This document shows positions 25,701 through 34,400 of a DNA stretch of 64,000 nucleotides, piece by piece. The first letter of the stretch is position 1, and every line of letters starts with the position of its first letter. A program made the position numbers and the translations under genes. The notes under the pieces are model-generated. The model saw only the letters and a list, made by a program, of their open reading frames with translations, was not told where the DNA came from and searched no databases. The DNA is from Renibacterium sp. Its GTDB lineage: Bacteria > Actinomycetota > Actinomycetes > Actinomycetales > Micrococcaceae. The DNA is taken from contig JAFOLH010000015.1 of the NCBI GenBank assembly GCA_017419405.1, forward strand, positions 124,001 to 188,000, given 5' to 3'.

Positions 25701-28700
25701 CCGAACACTCGGTTGGCCCGTAGGCATTGACCAGGATGTCCTCCGGATGCCCCTGGAGCCAGGCGCGGACCGAATCCGCGGGCAGGGCTTCTCCGGTCAG
25801 CAGCAGCCGGCGCAGACCGGGGATCTCCGGCAACGGCCGGCCGGCCGCTTCGGCTTCGATCGCCACGCCGAGCAAGGATGGCACGATTTCCAGCACCGTG
25901 GTCCGCTGTTGCGCCGCCCAGCCCCAGAGCTCATGCGGATCGGCGATCGCACCGCGCGGCGGGACCGCGGTGGCACCGCCGACCATGAGCGCACAAAGCA
26001 GCTGCCACAGCGAAATGTCGAAGGTCAGCGCAGCATTGGCTAGCACCACGTCGTCCGGAGTCAGCGCGAGCGTATCGACCTTCGCGGCCAGGTGGTTCGC
26101 CAGGCCGGTCCGGTGGATCAAGGCGCCCTTGGGTTTTCCGGTCGAACCGGAGGTGAACAGCAGATAGGCTGCTTGTCCGGGGCGGATCGCCTGGCCGCCG
26201 ACCAGCGCCGCGAGCGATTCCAGCGGATCGCCGAGCACCGGTTCCGCCGGCAGCGCCTCGAGGTCCACGACCCGGGAAGCCGACCGGGCAGCAGCCAGAG
26301 CCGATTCCAGCAACTCCCGGAACCGGGCGTCCGACAGGACCGCCTGCGGCTGGGCTGATTCCAGGACGGTCGCGATCCGGGCCGCCGGCGAAGCGCAGTC
26401 CAGCGGAAGGTAGACCGCGCCGATGGCCCAGATCGCGAGCAGGCAGGCCGGGCTCTGCGCATCGGTCTCCCGGGCCACCGCGACCACATCGCCAGAACCG
26501 ACGCCTTGCCGCAACAACTCCTCGGCCAGCAATCCGGCCTGCGCGGCCAATTGCCGGTAGCTCAGCGAAATCCCGTCCGGACCGATCACCGCCTTGGCAT
26601 AACGATGTGCTTCGGCGACCTCGAGGAAACGCAGCATCACGTCTTGCGGCGCAGCGGTTTCCGGACCGGTCAGAGCTGCGGCCAGTTGCACCCGGTCCTG
26701 CGGAAGCATTACCGATGCTGCTCGGACCGGCCGTTCCGGCTGCTGCACGAGTTGTTCCAGAACCGTCACGAACCGCGCTGCGAGCCGCTCCGCACCGCGG
26801 TCGGTGAACAGATCCGTGGCGTACTCCACGTGCAGCCGCAGTGCCGGTTCGGTTCCTCTGGTTTCGACGAATTCGAACGACAGGTCGAACTTGGCGGTAT
26901 CGCTGCCCAGGGTTTCCAAACGCAGCTCGCCGGCCGGCGGTGCGGGCTCTTCCACCGTGTAGCCGAGATAGGTCTGGAAGACCGGGTGCCGATCGGCGTT
27001 GCGTTCGACCGCCAGCCGTTCCAGCACCAATTCGAAGGGCACTGCCTGTTGCGCGAAGCACGCCACGTCGGTGCGCCGTACGCCGCGCAGCACGTCGCGG
27101 AACGACGCCGCGCCCGGCACCCTGGTCCGCAGCACGACCGTGTTGAGGAATGGCCCGACGGTCTGTTCCGCAGCCAGGTCGAGCCGTGCGGTGGTGGCAG
27201 TGCCCAGTGGGAGGTCTTCGCCCGCACCGAGATTCCGGTAGAGCACGCCGAGCGCACCTTGCATCAGCATGAACATGGTGACCCCGGTGCGTCGGGCCAA
27301 GGTTTCCGCGGCTGCCGCCAGATCCGCCGGAATCGTGACCGAGACGATGTCGCCCCGATGGCTCTCCACCTGGGGGCGGGGCCGTTCGAACGGCAAAGCC
27401 AGCTCCGACGGGGCGTCGGCGAGCTCGGCGGCCCAGAACTCCAACCCGGGATTCCAGCGCCCCTCGGTGACGTCCCGGTCCTCGTCCGCGGTCAAGTCCA
27501 GGTAACGCAGTCGGGCGCTGCCCAGTTCGGGTTCGACGCCGGCCGTCCGGGCCGCATAGGCGGCGTCCAGATCGGCCAGCAGGCGGTTCACCGACGTCGC
27601 GTCGACCGCGACATGGTGCATCGTCACGGCGACCGCCGCGGGTTCGCCCGATTCGTCCAGCACCAAGACCCCGCGGATCGGCGCTTCGGTCTCCAGATCG
27701 AAGCCGGCGCCCATGGCAGCCCGGAGTTCCGCGCTGCCTTCGGCGGCCGCACCCCGCAGCGTGGGCGGCAAATCGCGGTTGGCCAGGATCCGTTGTTCGA
27801 GTTCCCCGGTTTCCGGGTCCAACCGGATCACCGTGCGGAGAATCTCGTGCCGTTCCCGGAGGTCGTCCAGCGCTGCGGCGAACGCTTCGACGCTGAGTTT
27901 GCCGGTGGCCCGGATCAGGAACGGAAGATGGTAGGCGTCTGCGGCCCCTCCGGTCTGCGCCAACAGCCACAGCCGGCGCTGCGCCCGGCTCGCGGGCGCC
28001 AGGTCCCCGTCCCGGCGCACCGCCAGCGCCGGGCCGCCGACCGCAGCGCTGCCCCGGTAGACGGCGGCGAGCGAGCGCGGTGTGGGGTTCGCGAAAACCT
28101 GGTCCAGGGTGATGTCGAACCCGGTGCTCCGGCGCAGCCGGCTGACCAATCGCGCCGCGGTGATCGAATGGCCGCCGAGCCCGAAGAGATCCTCGTCCGG
28201 GCCGACCCGGTCCACGCCGAGCGCGCCGGCGAATTCGGCCTGCAGCAGATCGGTCAGACCGTCGGACACCGCACCGCTGCTGGAGTTCGCCGGGGCCTCG
28301 GGCGCTGGAAGCGCCTTCCGGTCGATCTTCCCGTTGGCGGTCAACGGCATCGCGTCCAACACCACGATGTGGCTGGGCACCATGTATTCGGGCAGTGCCG
28401 AACGCAACTGGCCGAGCAGTTCCGCCGAGACGTTCTCCACTCCGACGGCGGCCCGGACATAACCGACGAGCTGGCGCAGACCGTCGGCGCCGGTGTGCGC
28501 ATGGGCAACCGCTTCCAGCACCTGGGGGGCCGCCCGGAGCGCGGCTTCGACCTCGCCGAGCTCCACCCGGTGCCCGCGGATTTTCACTTGGAAGTCGGAA
28601 CGCCCCGAATAGTGCAGCACCCCTGCGGCATCGAATTTCGCCAAATCCCCGGTACGGTACATCCGGGCGCCGCCGGGACCTCCGGGCTCCGGGACGAAAC

Positions 28701-31158
28701 TCACTGCGGTGAGCTCCGGCCGGCCGCGGTAGCCGTGCGCCAGGCCGATGCCGGACAGATACAGATCGCCGACGACGCCGACCGGGCAGGGCCGCAACCA
28801 GGCGTCCAGTACCAGGGCCCGGGTCAGCGCAATCGGTCGGCCGATCGGCACCGGTCCGGTATGCCCGGCGGGCAGCGGGCACGTGGTGGACCAGATGGTG
28901 GTTTCGGTCGGTCCGTAGCTGTTGAAAACCTGTTCCGCACCGGCGGTCAGGACTTCGGCCAGCGTCTCCGGCAATGCCTCGCCGCCCACCACGATGCGCA
29001 GTCCCCCGATCGATTCGGGGTGTTCTTCGGCCAGCGCCCGCCACAACGACGGGGTGGCTTGCAGATGGCTGGGCCGGAAGCTGTGGATCGCCTCCGCGAG
29101 GCGGTCGAGGTCATGCACGGTGGCCGCATCGAGCAACGCAGTCTCGGCACCGGCCAAGAGGGTTCCGAGCAACTCGAACTCGGCAATGTCGAAAGTCAGC
29201 GGGGTGACCGCGCACAACCGGCTCGATGGGCCCAGGCCCACCTGTCGCGCCATATCGTCGAGCAGGTTCCCGAAGGCCGCATCGGGGACCGTCACGCCCT
29301 TCGGCCGGCCGGTGGAACCGGAGGTGAAAATCGTGTAGGCCGGGGTCTGCGCGCCGCGCGGAGCGCACTCGCCCAGCTCGGCCGGACTCGCCCCGGCATC
29401 GCTCAAGACCAGGAGATCGGCAGCCCCGGCGCTGCGCAGCGCCGGCGCGGTCACCGGATCCACCAGCGTCACCCGGGGTTGCGCGTCGTCGAAGATCTGC
29501 CGGATCCGCTCCGCCGGGTAGCCCGGATCCAACGGCACGTATTGCGCGCCGCGCCAGGCCACGGCGAGGAGCGCCGCAACCATCCGCGGCGCCCGGCCCA
29601 GAGCCACGGTCACCGTGTCTCCGGGCCGCACCGCGGCGCTCCGGAGTTGCTCGGTGATCGCGGCGACATCCGCCAAGAACTGGGATCCGGTGATCACGGC
29701 CTCCGGATGCTGCGCATCTGCGGCCAGGTCCAACCGGCGGCTGCCCCGGTAGACGACGTCATCGGGCCGCGCCTGCAGGGAGTGCACGATCCGCTGCACC
29801 CAGGAATCATCGGAAAGCCGGCGCTCCGGCCCGAATTCGTGACCGGTCCGCCACTGCGGTTCTTCCGGAAGCGAAAGATCCAAGGCAGCCACTGCCCAGT
29901 CGCCTGAACCGGGCATCGCCCGCACCACGGCGCACAGCCGCCGGGCGATCCGTTCTGCGCGCTCCGGTGCGAGCCTCGCCGGGTCCACGTCCAGGTGCAC
30001 GTCCGAGCCGGGCATCACGATCACGGTCAACGGGTACTGGGTGGAATCCTGGACCCGGGCACCGGTGATCTGCAAGCCTTCGGTGGAAGCTTCGCCGACG
30101 CCGTCGAGCGGGTAGTTCTCGACCAGCATCAGACTGTCGAAAAGCGCCCCCATGCCCAGATCTGCTTGGATCTGGGCCAGCCCCCGGTCCGCCGCATCGT
30201 CGAGTGCGAGCATCGATTCGTACTGCGCCCGGCACAGCTCCGCCAGCGTCGCTCCCGCCGCCGGTGCCACGATCACCGGAACGGTATTGACGAAAAGCCC
30301 CACCATCGACTCGAAGCCGGTCATCTCCGGACGACGTCGGGAAAGCGTCGTCCCGTAGACCACATCGGTCCGGCCCAGCTCCGCGCCCAGCGTCAGCCCC
30401 CAGGCCACTTGGGCCGCTGCCGCGAAGGTGCACCCGGACTCCCTGGCCCAGTCCGCCAACCCGGCCAGGTCGTCGACCGTAATCCCCGAGTCCAGCCGCA
30501 ATCTCCGCTCCGCGCCGCCGGCCGTCGCCTTGCCGGGCGGTTCCTGGGCCAACAGGGTCGGTCCGGAACACGCCGCCAGCCGGGCTTTCCAGAGTTCCCC
30601 GGTTTCCGGATCCGCGGCGGCCTGCACCCGGGTCACGTACTCGGTGTAGCGGGCAAGCTGCGGCAGCGCGGATTCCGTTCCGTGGTAGAAAGCCAGGAGA
30701 TCGCGCAGGATCACCGGCATCGACCAGCCGTCCAGAATCAGATGGTGCAAGGTGAGCACCAACCGGTATTGCCGGCCGCCGAGCTCGAGCAGCAGAGCGC
30801 GCAGCAAAGGCGGGCGTTCCAGGTCGAACCGCAGTTCCCGCTCCCGGCGTTCCTCCCGTTCCGCAGCGGCCTCGTCCGCGGCTTCGCAGACCCGCCACGG
30901 CAAGTCGACGCCGCGTACCGTGACGAACCAGGACCGGCCGGCCTGATCGCTGCGCACCGCGGCACGCAGCATCTCGTGCCGTTCCAGGAGCTTTCCACCG
31001 GCTTCGCGCAGCGCCTCGAGATCGAGCTCTCCGGTCAAGTCGATGGCTGCCTGGACCGTGTAGACATCGGATTCACCGGCGTCGAGAGTGGCAGCGAGCA
31101 AGATCCCTTCCGCGAGCGGGGGGAGTTTGACGATGTCGTCGATGGAGTGCTGGGACAT
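22714..31158 (-). CDS. nonribosomal peptide synthetase 2: C-A-T-C-A-T-E-TE
   Basis: A 2814-residue bimodular NRPS ending in a thioesterase. C1 has HHLILDGWS (~141). A1 core FTSGSTGRPKG (~615) has hand-read pocket D-I-F-Q-V-G-S-I-W-K, closest to glycine codes. T1 is LGGHS, Ser ~998. C2 has HHVAVDA (~1183), with Ala for the usual Gly. A2 (~1671) has pocket D-I-W-E-L-T-A-D-D-K, diamino-acid-like. T2 is IGGDS, Ser ~2062. An epimerisation domain (~2100-2520) has HHLALDAASW, ESQGR and FNYLGQ, more diverged than NRPS1's. The type I TE has GWSFGG (Ser ~2632). Predicted: accepts the NRPS1 dipeptide, adds a Gly-like residue and D-Dap, then hydrolyses or cyclises. The substrate codes need software confirmation. 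Confidence 0.93.
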   Translation of the reverse strand: MSQHSIDDIVKLPPLAEGILLAATLDAGESDVYTVQAAIDLTGELDLEALREAGGKLLERHEMLRAAVRSDQAGRSWFVTVRGVDLPWRVCEAADEAAAEREERRERELRFDLERPPLLRALLLELGGRQYRLVLTLHHLILDGWSMPVILRDLLAFYHGTESALPQLARYTEYVTRVQAAADPETGELWKARLAACSGPTLLAQEPPGKATAGGAERRLRLDSGITVDDLAGLADWARESGCTFAAAAQVAWGLTLGAELGRTDVVYGTTLSRRRPEMTGFESMVGLFVNTVPVIVAPAAGATLAELCRAQYESMLALDDAADRGLAQIQADLGMGALFDSLMLVENYPLDGVGEASTEGLQITGARVQDSTQYPLTVIVMPGSDVHLDVDPARLAPERAERIARRLCAVVRAMPGSGDWAVAALDLSLPEEPQWRTGHEFGPERRLSDDSWVQRIVHSLQARPDDVVYRGSRRLDLAADAQHPEAVITGSQFLADVAAITEQLRSAAVRPGDTVTVALGRAPRMVAALLAVAWRGAQYVPLDPGYPAERIRQIFDDAQPRVTLVDPVTAPALRSAGAADLLVLSDAGASPAELGECAPRGAQTPAYTIFTSGSTGRPKGVTVPDAAFGNLLDDMARQVGLGPSSRLCAVTPLTFDIAEFELLGTLLAGAETALLDAATVHDLDRLAEAIHSFRPSHLQATPSLWRALAEEHPESIGGLRIVVGGEALPETLAEVLTAGAEQVFNSYGPTETTIWSTTCPLPAGHTGPVPIGRPIALTRALVLDAWLRPCPVGVVGDLYLSGIGLAHGYRGRPELTAVSFVPEPGGPGGARMYRTGDLAKFDAAGVLHYSGRSDFQVKIRGHRVELGEVEAALRAAPQVLEAVAHAHTGADGLRQLVGYVRAAVGVENVSAELLGQLRSALPEYMVPSHIVVLDAMPLTANGKIDRKALPAPEAPANSSSGAVSDGLTDLLQAEFAGALGVDRVGPDEDLFGLGGHSITAARLVSRLRRSTGFDITLDQVFANPTPRSLAAVYRGSAAVGGPALAVRRDGDLAPASRAQRRLWLLAQTGGAADAYHLPFLIRATGKLSVEAFAAALDDLRERHEILRTVIRLDPETGELEQRILANRDLPPTLRGAAAEGSAELRAAMGAGFDLETEAPIRGVLVLDESGEPAAVAVTMHHVAVDATSVNRLLADLDAAYAARTAGVEPELGSARLRYLDLTADEDRDVTEGRWNPGLEFWAAELADAPSELALPFERPRPQVESHRGDIVSVTIPADLAAAAETLARRTGVTMFMLMQGALGVLYRNLGAGEDLPLGTATTARLDLAAEQTVGPFLNTVVLRTRVPGAASFRDVLRGVRRTDVACFAQQAVPFELVLERLAVERNADRHPVFQTYLGYTVEEPAPPAGELRLETLGSDTAKFDLSFEFVETRGTEPALRLHVEYATDLFTDRGAERLAARFVTVLEQLVQQPERPVRAASVMLPQDRVQLAAALTGPETAAPQDVMLRFLEVAEAHRYAKAVIGPDGISLSYRQLAAQAGLLAEELLRQGVGSGDVVAVARETDAQSPACLLAIWAIGAVYLPLDCASPAARIATVLESAQPQAVLSDARFRELLESALAAARSASRVVDLEALPAEPVLGDPLESLAALVGGQAIRPGQAAYLLFTSGSTGKPKGALIHRTGLANHLAAKVDTLALTPDDVVLANAALTFDISLWQLLCALMVGGATAVPPRGAIADPHELWGWAAQQRTTVLEIVPSLLGVAIEAEAAGRPLPEIPGLRRLLLTGEALPADSVRAWLQGHPEDILVNAYGPTECSDDVTHAEFELGSNPGRTTAPIGTALQNTELLVLNDDLQPCPPGVSGELYVAGTGVGIGYLGRPGQTATTFVADPRGGGGRFYRTGDIVLLGEDGLEFKGRRDHQVKIRGHRIETAEIEAVAREIPSVLAAAVIAARRSAEHPLELFGYASGQVAVDELTRVMADRLPVPMRPSAWTVLDRLPLTANGKVDLKSLVVPVPEASDQPFEGPRGDVETLVCAIFADVIGVPAVARHDDFFAIGGDSLRSVRVLTALAKAGHSLGLAQIFTHRTPAALAAWLGGAEIAEPDRDGVGSFPVPPEFLRQAQRAGGLEGFDQWIVLAAEEPVDGVRWAAACQAVTGRHDALRLRWDGSSETAEIVAASALGVPRHARGDAAERDAAETGAADIGSAVRAARADLAPLPGELMSTRIVPGPDRDHVVIAVHHLALDAASWEVLVPDLLAAYRSGPGAEVQWPSRPATAYRSWATGLADPEQPWTDESAYWQAVTAGLPPAPLADPAGGRSRTSKIPAATMERLTEAAGSRGISLEPVLLASFCRAVGEARGELPAVVVEVESQGRIPLQPGTDVSGTMGWFTSAFPIRVPLCHEAGASADSARRQIEDSIASVIWARARVPRDGRGYAALLTGRSAEDRPGEAPYAFNYLGQAGAGSSLPGWSLSPRQEEWDEAVPAGLGFELSADALSENDGTLLVSWNWSPSRLPDDLAETVIGYFERWVETTVAALTLEPLPALAPTLPLRNEGEQHPLFVLHGGVGLAWPYMSLLPELPADLPVLGLQADFNRYGPHGEFGIRDLAAAYLHRIRSVQSHGPYRLLGWSFGGLVAHAVAEALEAIGETVEYLGILDAYPLLEAEAIPSEDWVLGQLLRLDTGDALAPKLAGAIRELDYAAIARAWKQHGGGLSDLGEEGLRRVVRVTRAHADMGQRFRPGQVNADIQLVVATLEAETPADPEQSWAAHTRGRVRAIPVPARHDDLLAPDEVRGYADALLAELKGPAHVAS

Positions 31159-31208
31159 GGGGATCTTCCGTCGGAGGAGGGTCGGGGGGTTCGGCAGGCC
31201 GGGTCAGT

Positions 31209-31400
31209 TCATCGGGCGCTCAACGGACGCAAATCAGTCCATTCGCGTTCCACGAAGGCCAACGCTTCGGCTCGGGGCGACGCCGGAAGCCGGATCTCCC
31301 AGCCCTCGGGAACCTCGGCGAACACCGGCCACAGCGAGTGCTGCAGTTCGGCATTGCGCAGCACCAGGAATTGGGCAGTGTCATCGTCAAAGGGGTTCAT
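31209..31400 (-). CDS. MbtH-like protein (NRPS adenylation chaperone)
   Basis: A 63-residue MbtH-family protein; these bind and activate adenylation domains. It has the family pattern: MNPFDD start, NAELQHSLWPVFAEVPEGW with the three spaced Trp and Pro residues, and FVEREWTDLRPLS at the end. A strong site (GAAAGGAAAACC) precedes the ATG. It sits between the two NRPS genes (63 nt after NRPS1, 50 nt before NRPS2), so it most likely serves both. No 4'-phosphopantetheinyl transferase is in the window; a genome-encoded one must load the carrier domains. Confidence 0.95.
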   Translation of the reverse strand: MNPFDDDTAQFLVLRNAELQHSLWPVFAEVPEGWEIRLPASPRAEALAFVEREWTDLRPLSAR

Positions 31401-31463
31401 GGTTTTCCTTTCGGGGAATTTTCACGTGATGTCGGGTAGAGCCGGAATGGGTTCATCCCGGTT

Positions 31464-34400
31464 TCAGGATTCGAGTTCGAACAACAGCTGGGCCGCCATC
31501 GCCGCCAAATCGGCATCCGCTTCGGCCTCGGCGGCGACCGGTTTCGGCGCGGTCGGAGCCGCGGCTCCGGCCGTCTGCCGGATCAAGGCATCGAGGAAGC
31601 AGCCGGTGAGCGCGGTCAGCGACGCCGCACCCCAAGCAGTCCCGGACGCCGTGAACCGGGCGACCAGCACCGGGCCTTCGGGCCGGGGTTCCACGATTGC
31701 GTTCAGGTCGACCAGGTGAAGCTGCGGGAAGCCTGCCGCGAAGTGCGCCCGGCCCGGCCGGCCGACGCCTTCCCAATAGCGGCCGCGCATGGTTTCGGCC
31801 CGGCCCAGATAGTTGAAGGAGAAATCCGGTTCGGGCACCGCGGCCACCGCCGGATCCCCAGCCAGATAGCGCAGGATGCCGAAACCAGTCCCGTCCTGGA
31901 AACCAGTCCCATTCGGGGTCGATCCCCCGACCGGCGCCGCGAGGTCGACCAGCACCGGCCACTCACTGGTGAACCAGCCCACGGTTTCGGCCAGGTCAGC
32001 GCTGAGCTCGGGCAAGTCCCGGCCGTGCCCTTCGCGCCGGACCAGGATCCGATCACGCCCGGTGACCGTGCCGATTGCCCGCAGATAAGCCTGGAAAAGC
32101 ACCGAATCGACGCTCAGCGCCGCCGGGCCCTGGGCCCCGGCCAACAGCCGGGCCGTGGGTTCTGCGGGAAGTTCCACCACCTGTTGGTGGGCCTCCGCCA
32201 TGCTGCCCAACTGGAGCACTGCGGCAGCTGAGGGAGCGCCGGCCAATTCGGACCAGCGCGCTGCTTGGCCAAGCAGCGCCGGATCGTGGGCCAGAGCTTG
32301 GGCACGTCGCAGCCAAACCCGGTACGAGGTCCCGGCCGGTGCGGCCGGTGCGCCGTCCGCGGCCAGGATCCGGTCGACATCGTCCAGGATGATCCGCCAG
32401 GAAACCCCGTCCACCACCAAGTGGTGGATTTCCAAGCCGAGGATGCCGCCTCCCCCGCCGTCACCGGAGTCGTCGCCGTCCGGCCACCATCGGGCCCGCA
32501 GGCACCGGCCGGACCGGGCGCTGAGTTCGGCCGCGGCCCAGCTCTCCGGGTCGCCCGGGTCTTCGCCGGGTTCTCCGGCACTGACCAGTTCGGCAGCCAC
32601 GAGCGGATCCCGCGGCACCCGCATGCTCGCTGTGGCGCCGTGGCCTTCGAGGACGGCGCCGAGCAACGGATGCCGGGCGAGCAGTCCGCTGATCAGGTCG
32701 AGCACCGCGGGCAGACTCCGCAGCCGGGCGCTGCGCAACGCGAAGGACTGGGTGAATCCTTCCAAGTCGCCGGTCCGGGAGATCATCCACCGGGCGACCG
32801 GCGGCAGCGGAATGCTTCCGAAGGCCTCCGCAGAGTCTTGGTCCGGGCCGGGAGCACCGCCCTGGAGCACTGCCGCCATGGCGGCCGCAGTGCGCAGCTC
32901 CAGTACCTGCCTGGCGGTGAGCACCAATCCGGCGTGCTTGGCGCGGCCGGCCAACGTCACGGCCAAGATGCTGTCCCCGCCGAGCCGCAGGAAATCGTCG
33001 TCGGGCAGCACGTCCTCGAGGTCCAGCAACTCCGCGATCAGACCGCAGAGCGTCTGCTCCGCGGGGGTCCGCGCGACCCGTCCGGGCTCGCCGCCGGAGG
33101 CGGCCGAAGACATCTCGGCGGCGGGTTCCGGCAGGGCTTTGACATCGAGCTTCCCGTTGAGCGTCCGCGGCATGGCCTCGATGAGCAGCACCTGGCGCGG
33201 CACGAAATGCTGCGGCAGCACGGCCTCCATCGCACTGCACAACCGGGCCGGCAGCTGCTCCAGCAGCTCGGCGGCGAGCCCTGCTTCGGCCACCACATAG
33301 CCGACCAATTGGCGTTGTCCGGACGGATCCTCTTTCGGCACCACCTCGGCGAAGGCCACTCCGGGCTGCGCCAAAAGCACGGCGCGCGCCTCGCCCGGTT
33401 CCACCCGGACCCCGCGAATCTTCACCTGGTCGTCGGAACGCCCGAAATAGTCGAGTTCGCCGGCGTCCGTCCAAGCGACGAGATCCCCCGTGCGGTACAT
33501 CCGGGCGCCAGGGTGGTTGCCGCCGAGATCCGCGATGAACCGCTCGGCGGTCAGATCCGGCCGGCCGAAATACTCCCGGGCCACAATGTCGCCGGCCACG
33601 TACAGCTCACCGACCGTGCCGGCCGGAACCGGACGCAGCAATTCGTCCAAGACCAGCAGCTCGGCACCGGAGACCGGAGCTCCGATGCTGGGCTCGGCAC
33701 CGGGGATCAGCGCTCCGGTCATGGTCACGCAGACCGTCGACTCAGTCGGCCCGTAGGCGTTGAGCATCTGCCGTCCCGGAGCCCACTGCCCGGTGAGTTC
33801 CGCGGGGCAGCGTTCCCCGGCGGAAATCACGATCAGGTCCTCCGGCACCTGGTCCGGGGACATCGCGGCCAAGACCGTCGGCGGGGCGCAGAACCACTGC
33901 GCCTGCTGTGTGGCGAGGAAAGTCGCCAGCGGTTCCCCGGGCAGCCGCTCGTCGCGGGTCGGCACCAGGAGCGTTCCGGCACAGACCACGGTCAGCACAA
34001 GTTCCCAGATGTACGCGTCGAAGCCCACCGCGGCGAATTGCACAACCCGCAAACCGTCGCGGTCGCCGAATGCCCGGCGCTGTTGCTCGGCGAAGGCCGC
34101 CAGGTTCTGCTGGGCCACCCGGACGCCTTTGGGTTTGCCGGTGGAACCGGAGGTGAAGATCAGATAGGCGCCTTGCTGCGGGTGCCGGACCGGCACCGGC
34201 AATTGCTCCGGATCCATGGTTCCGGGCTGCTCCAGCTCCGCCGCGTCCGCGTCCAGGTCCAGGACCTGCGCATCGGCGTCGATCAGCTGTCGCTGCGCAG
34301 TGCGGGTGACCACGACCGCAGGCTTCGCGGTCGCCAAGATCCCGCGGATGCGTTCCGTCGGATTCTCCACATCGACCGGCAGATAGGTCCCGCCCGCCGC

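Noticed and set aside
25931-29044. 1037-codon leftward open frame inside NRPS2 in another frame
   Set aside because: Arg/Gly-rich translation lacking family features; overlaps NRPS2 A and C domains that are complete in the main frame.
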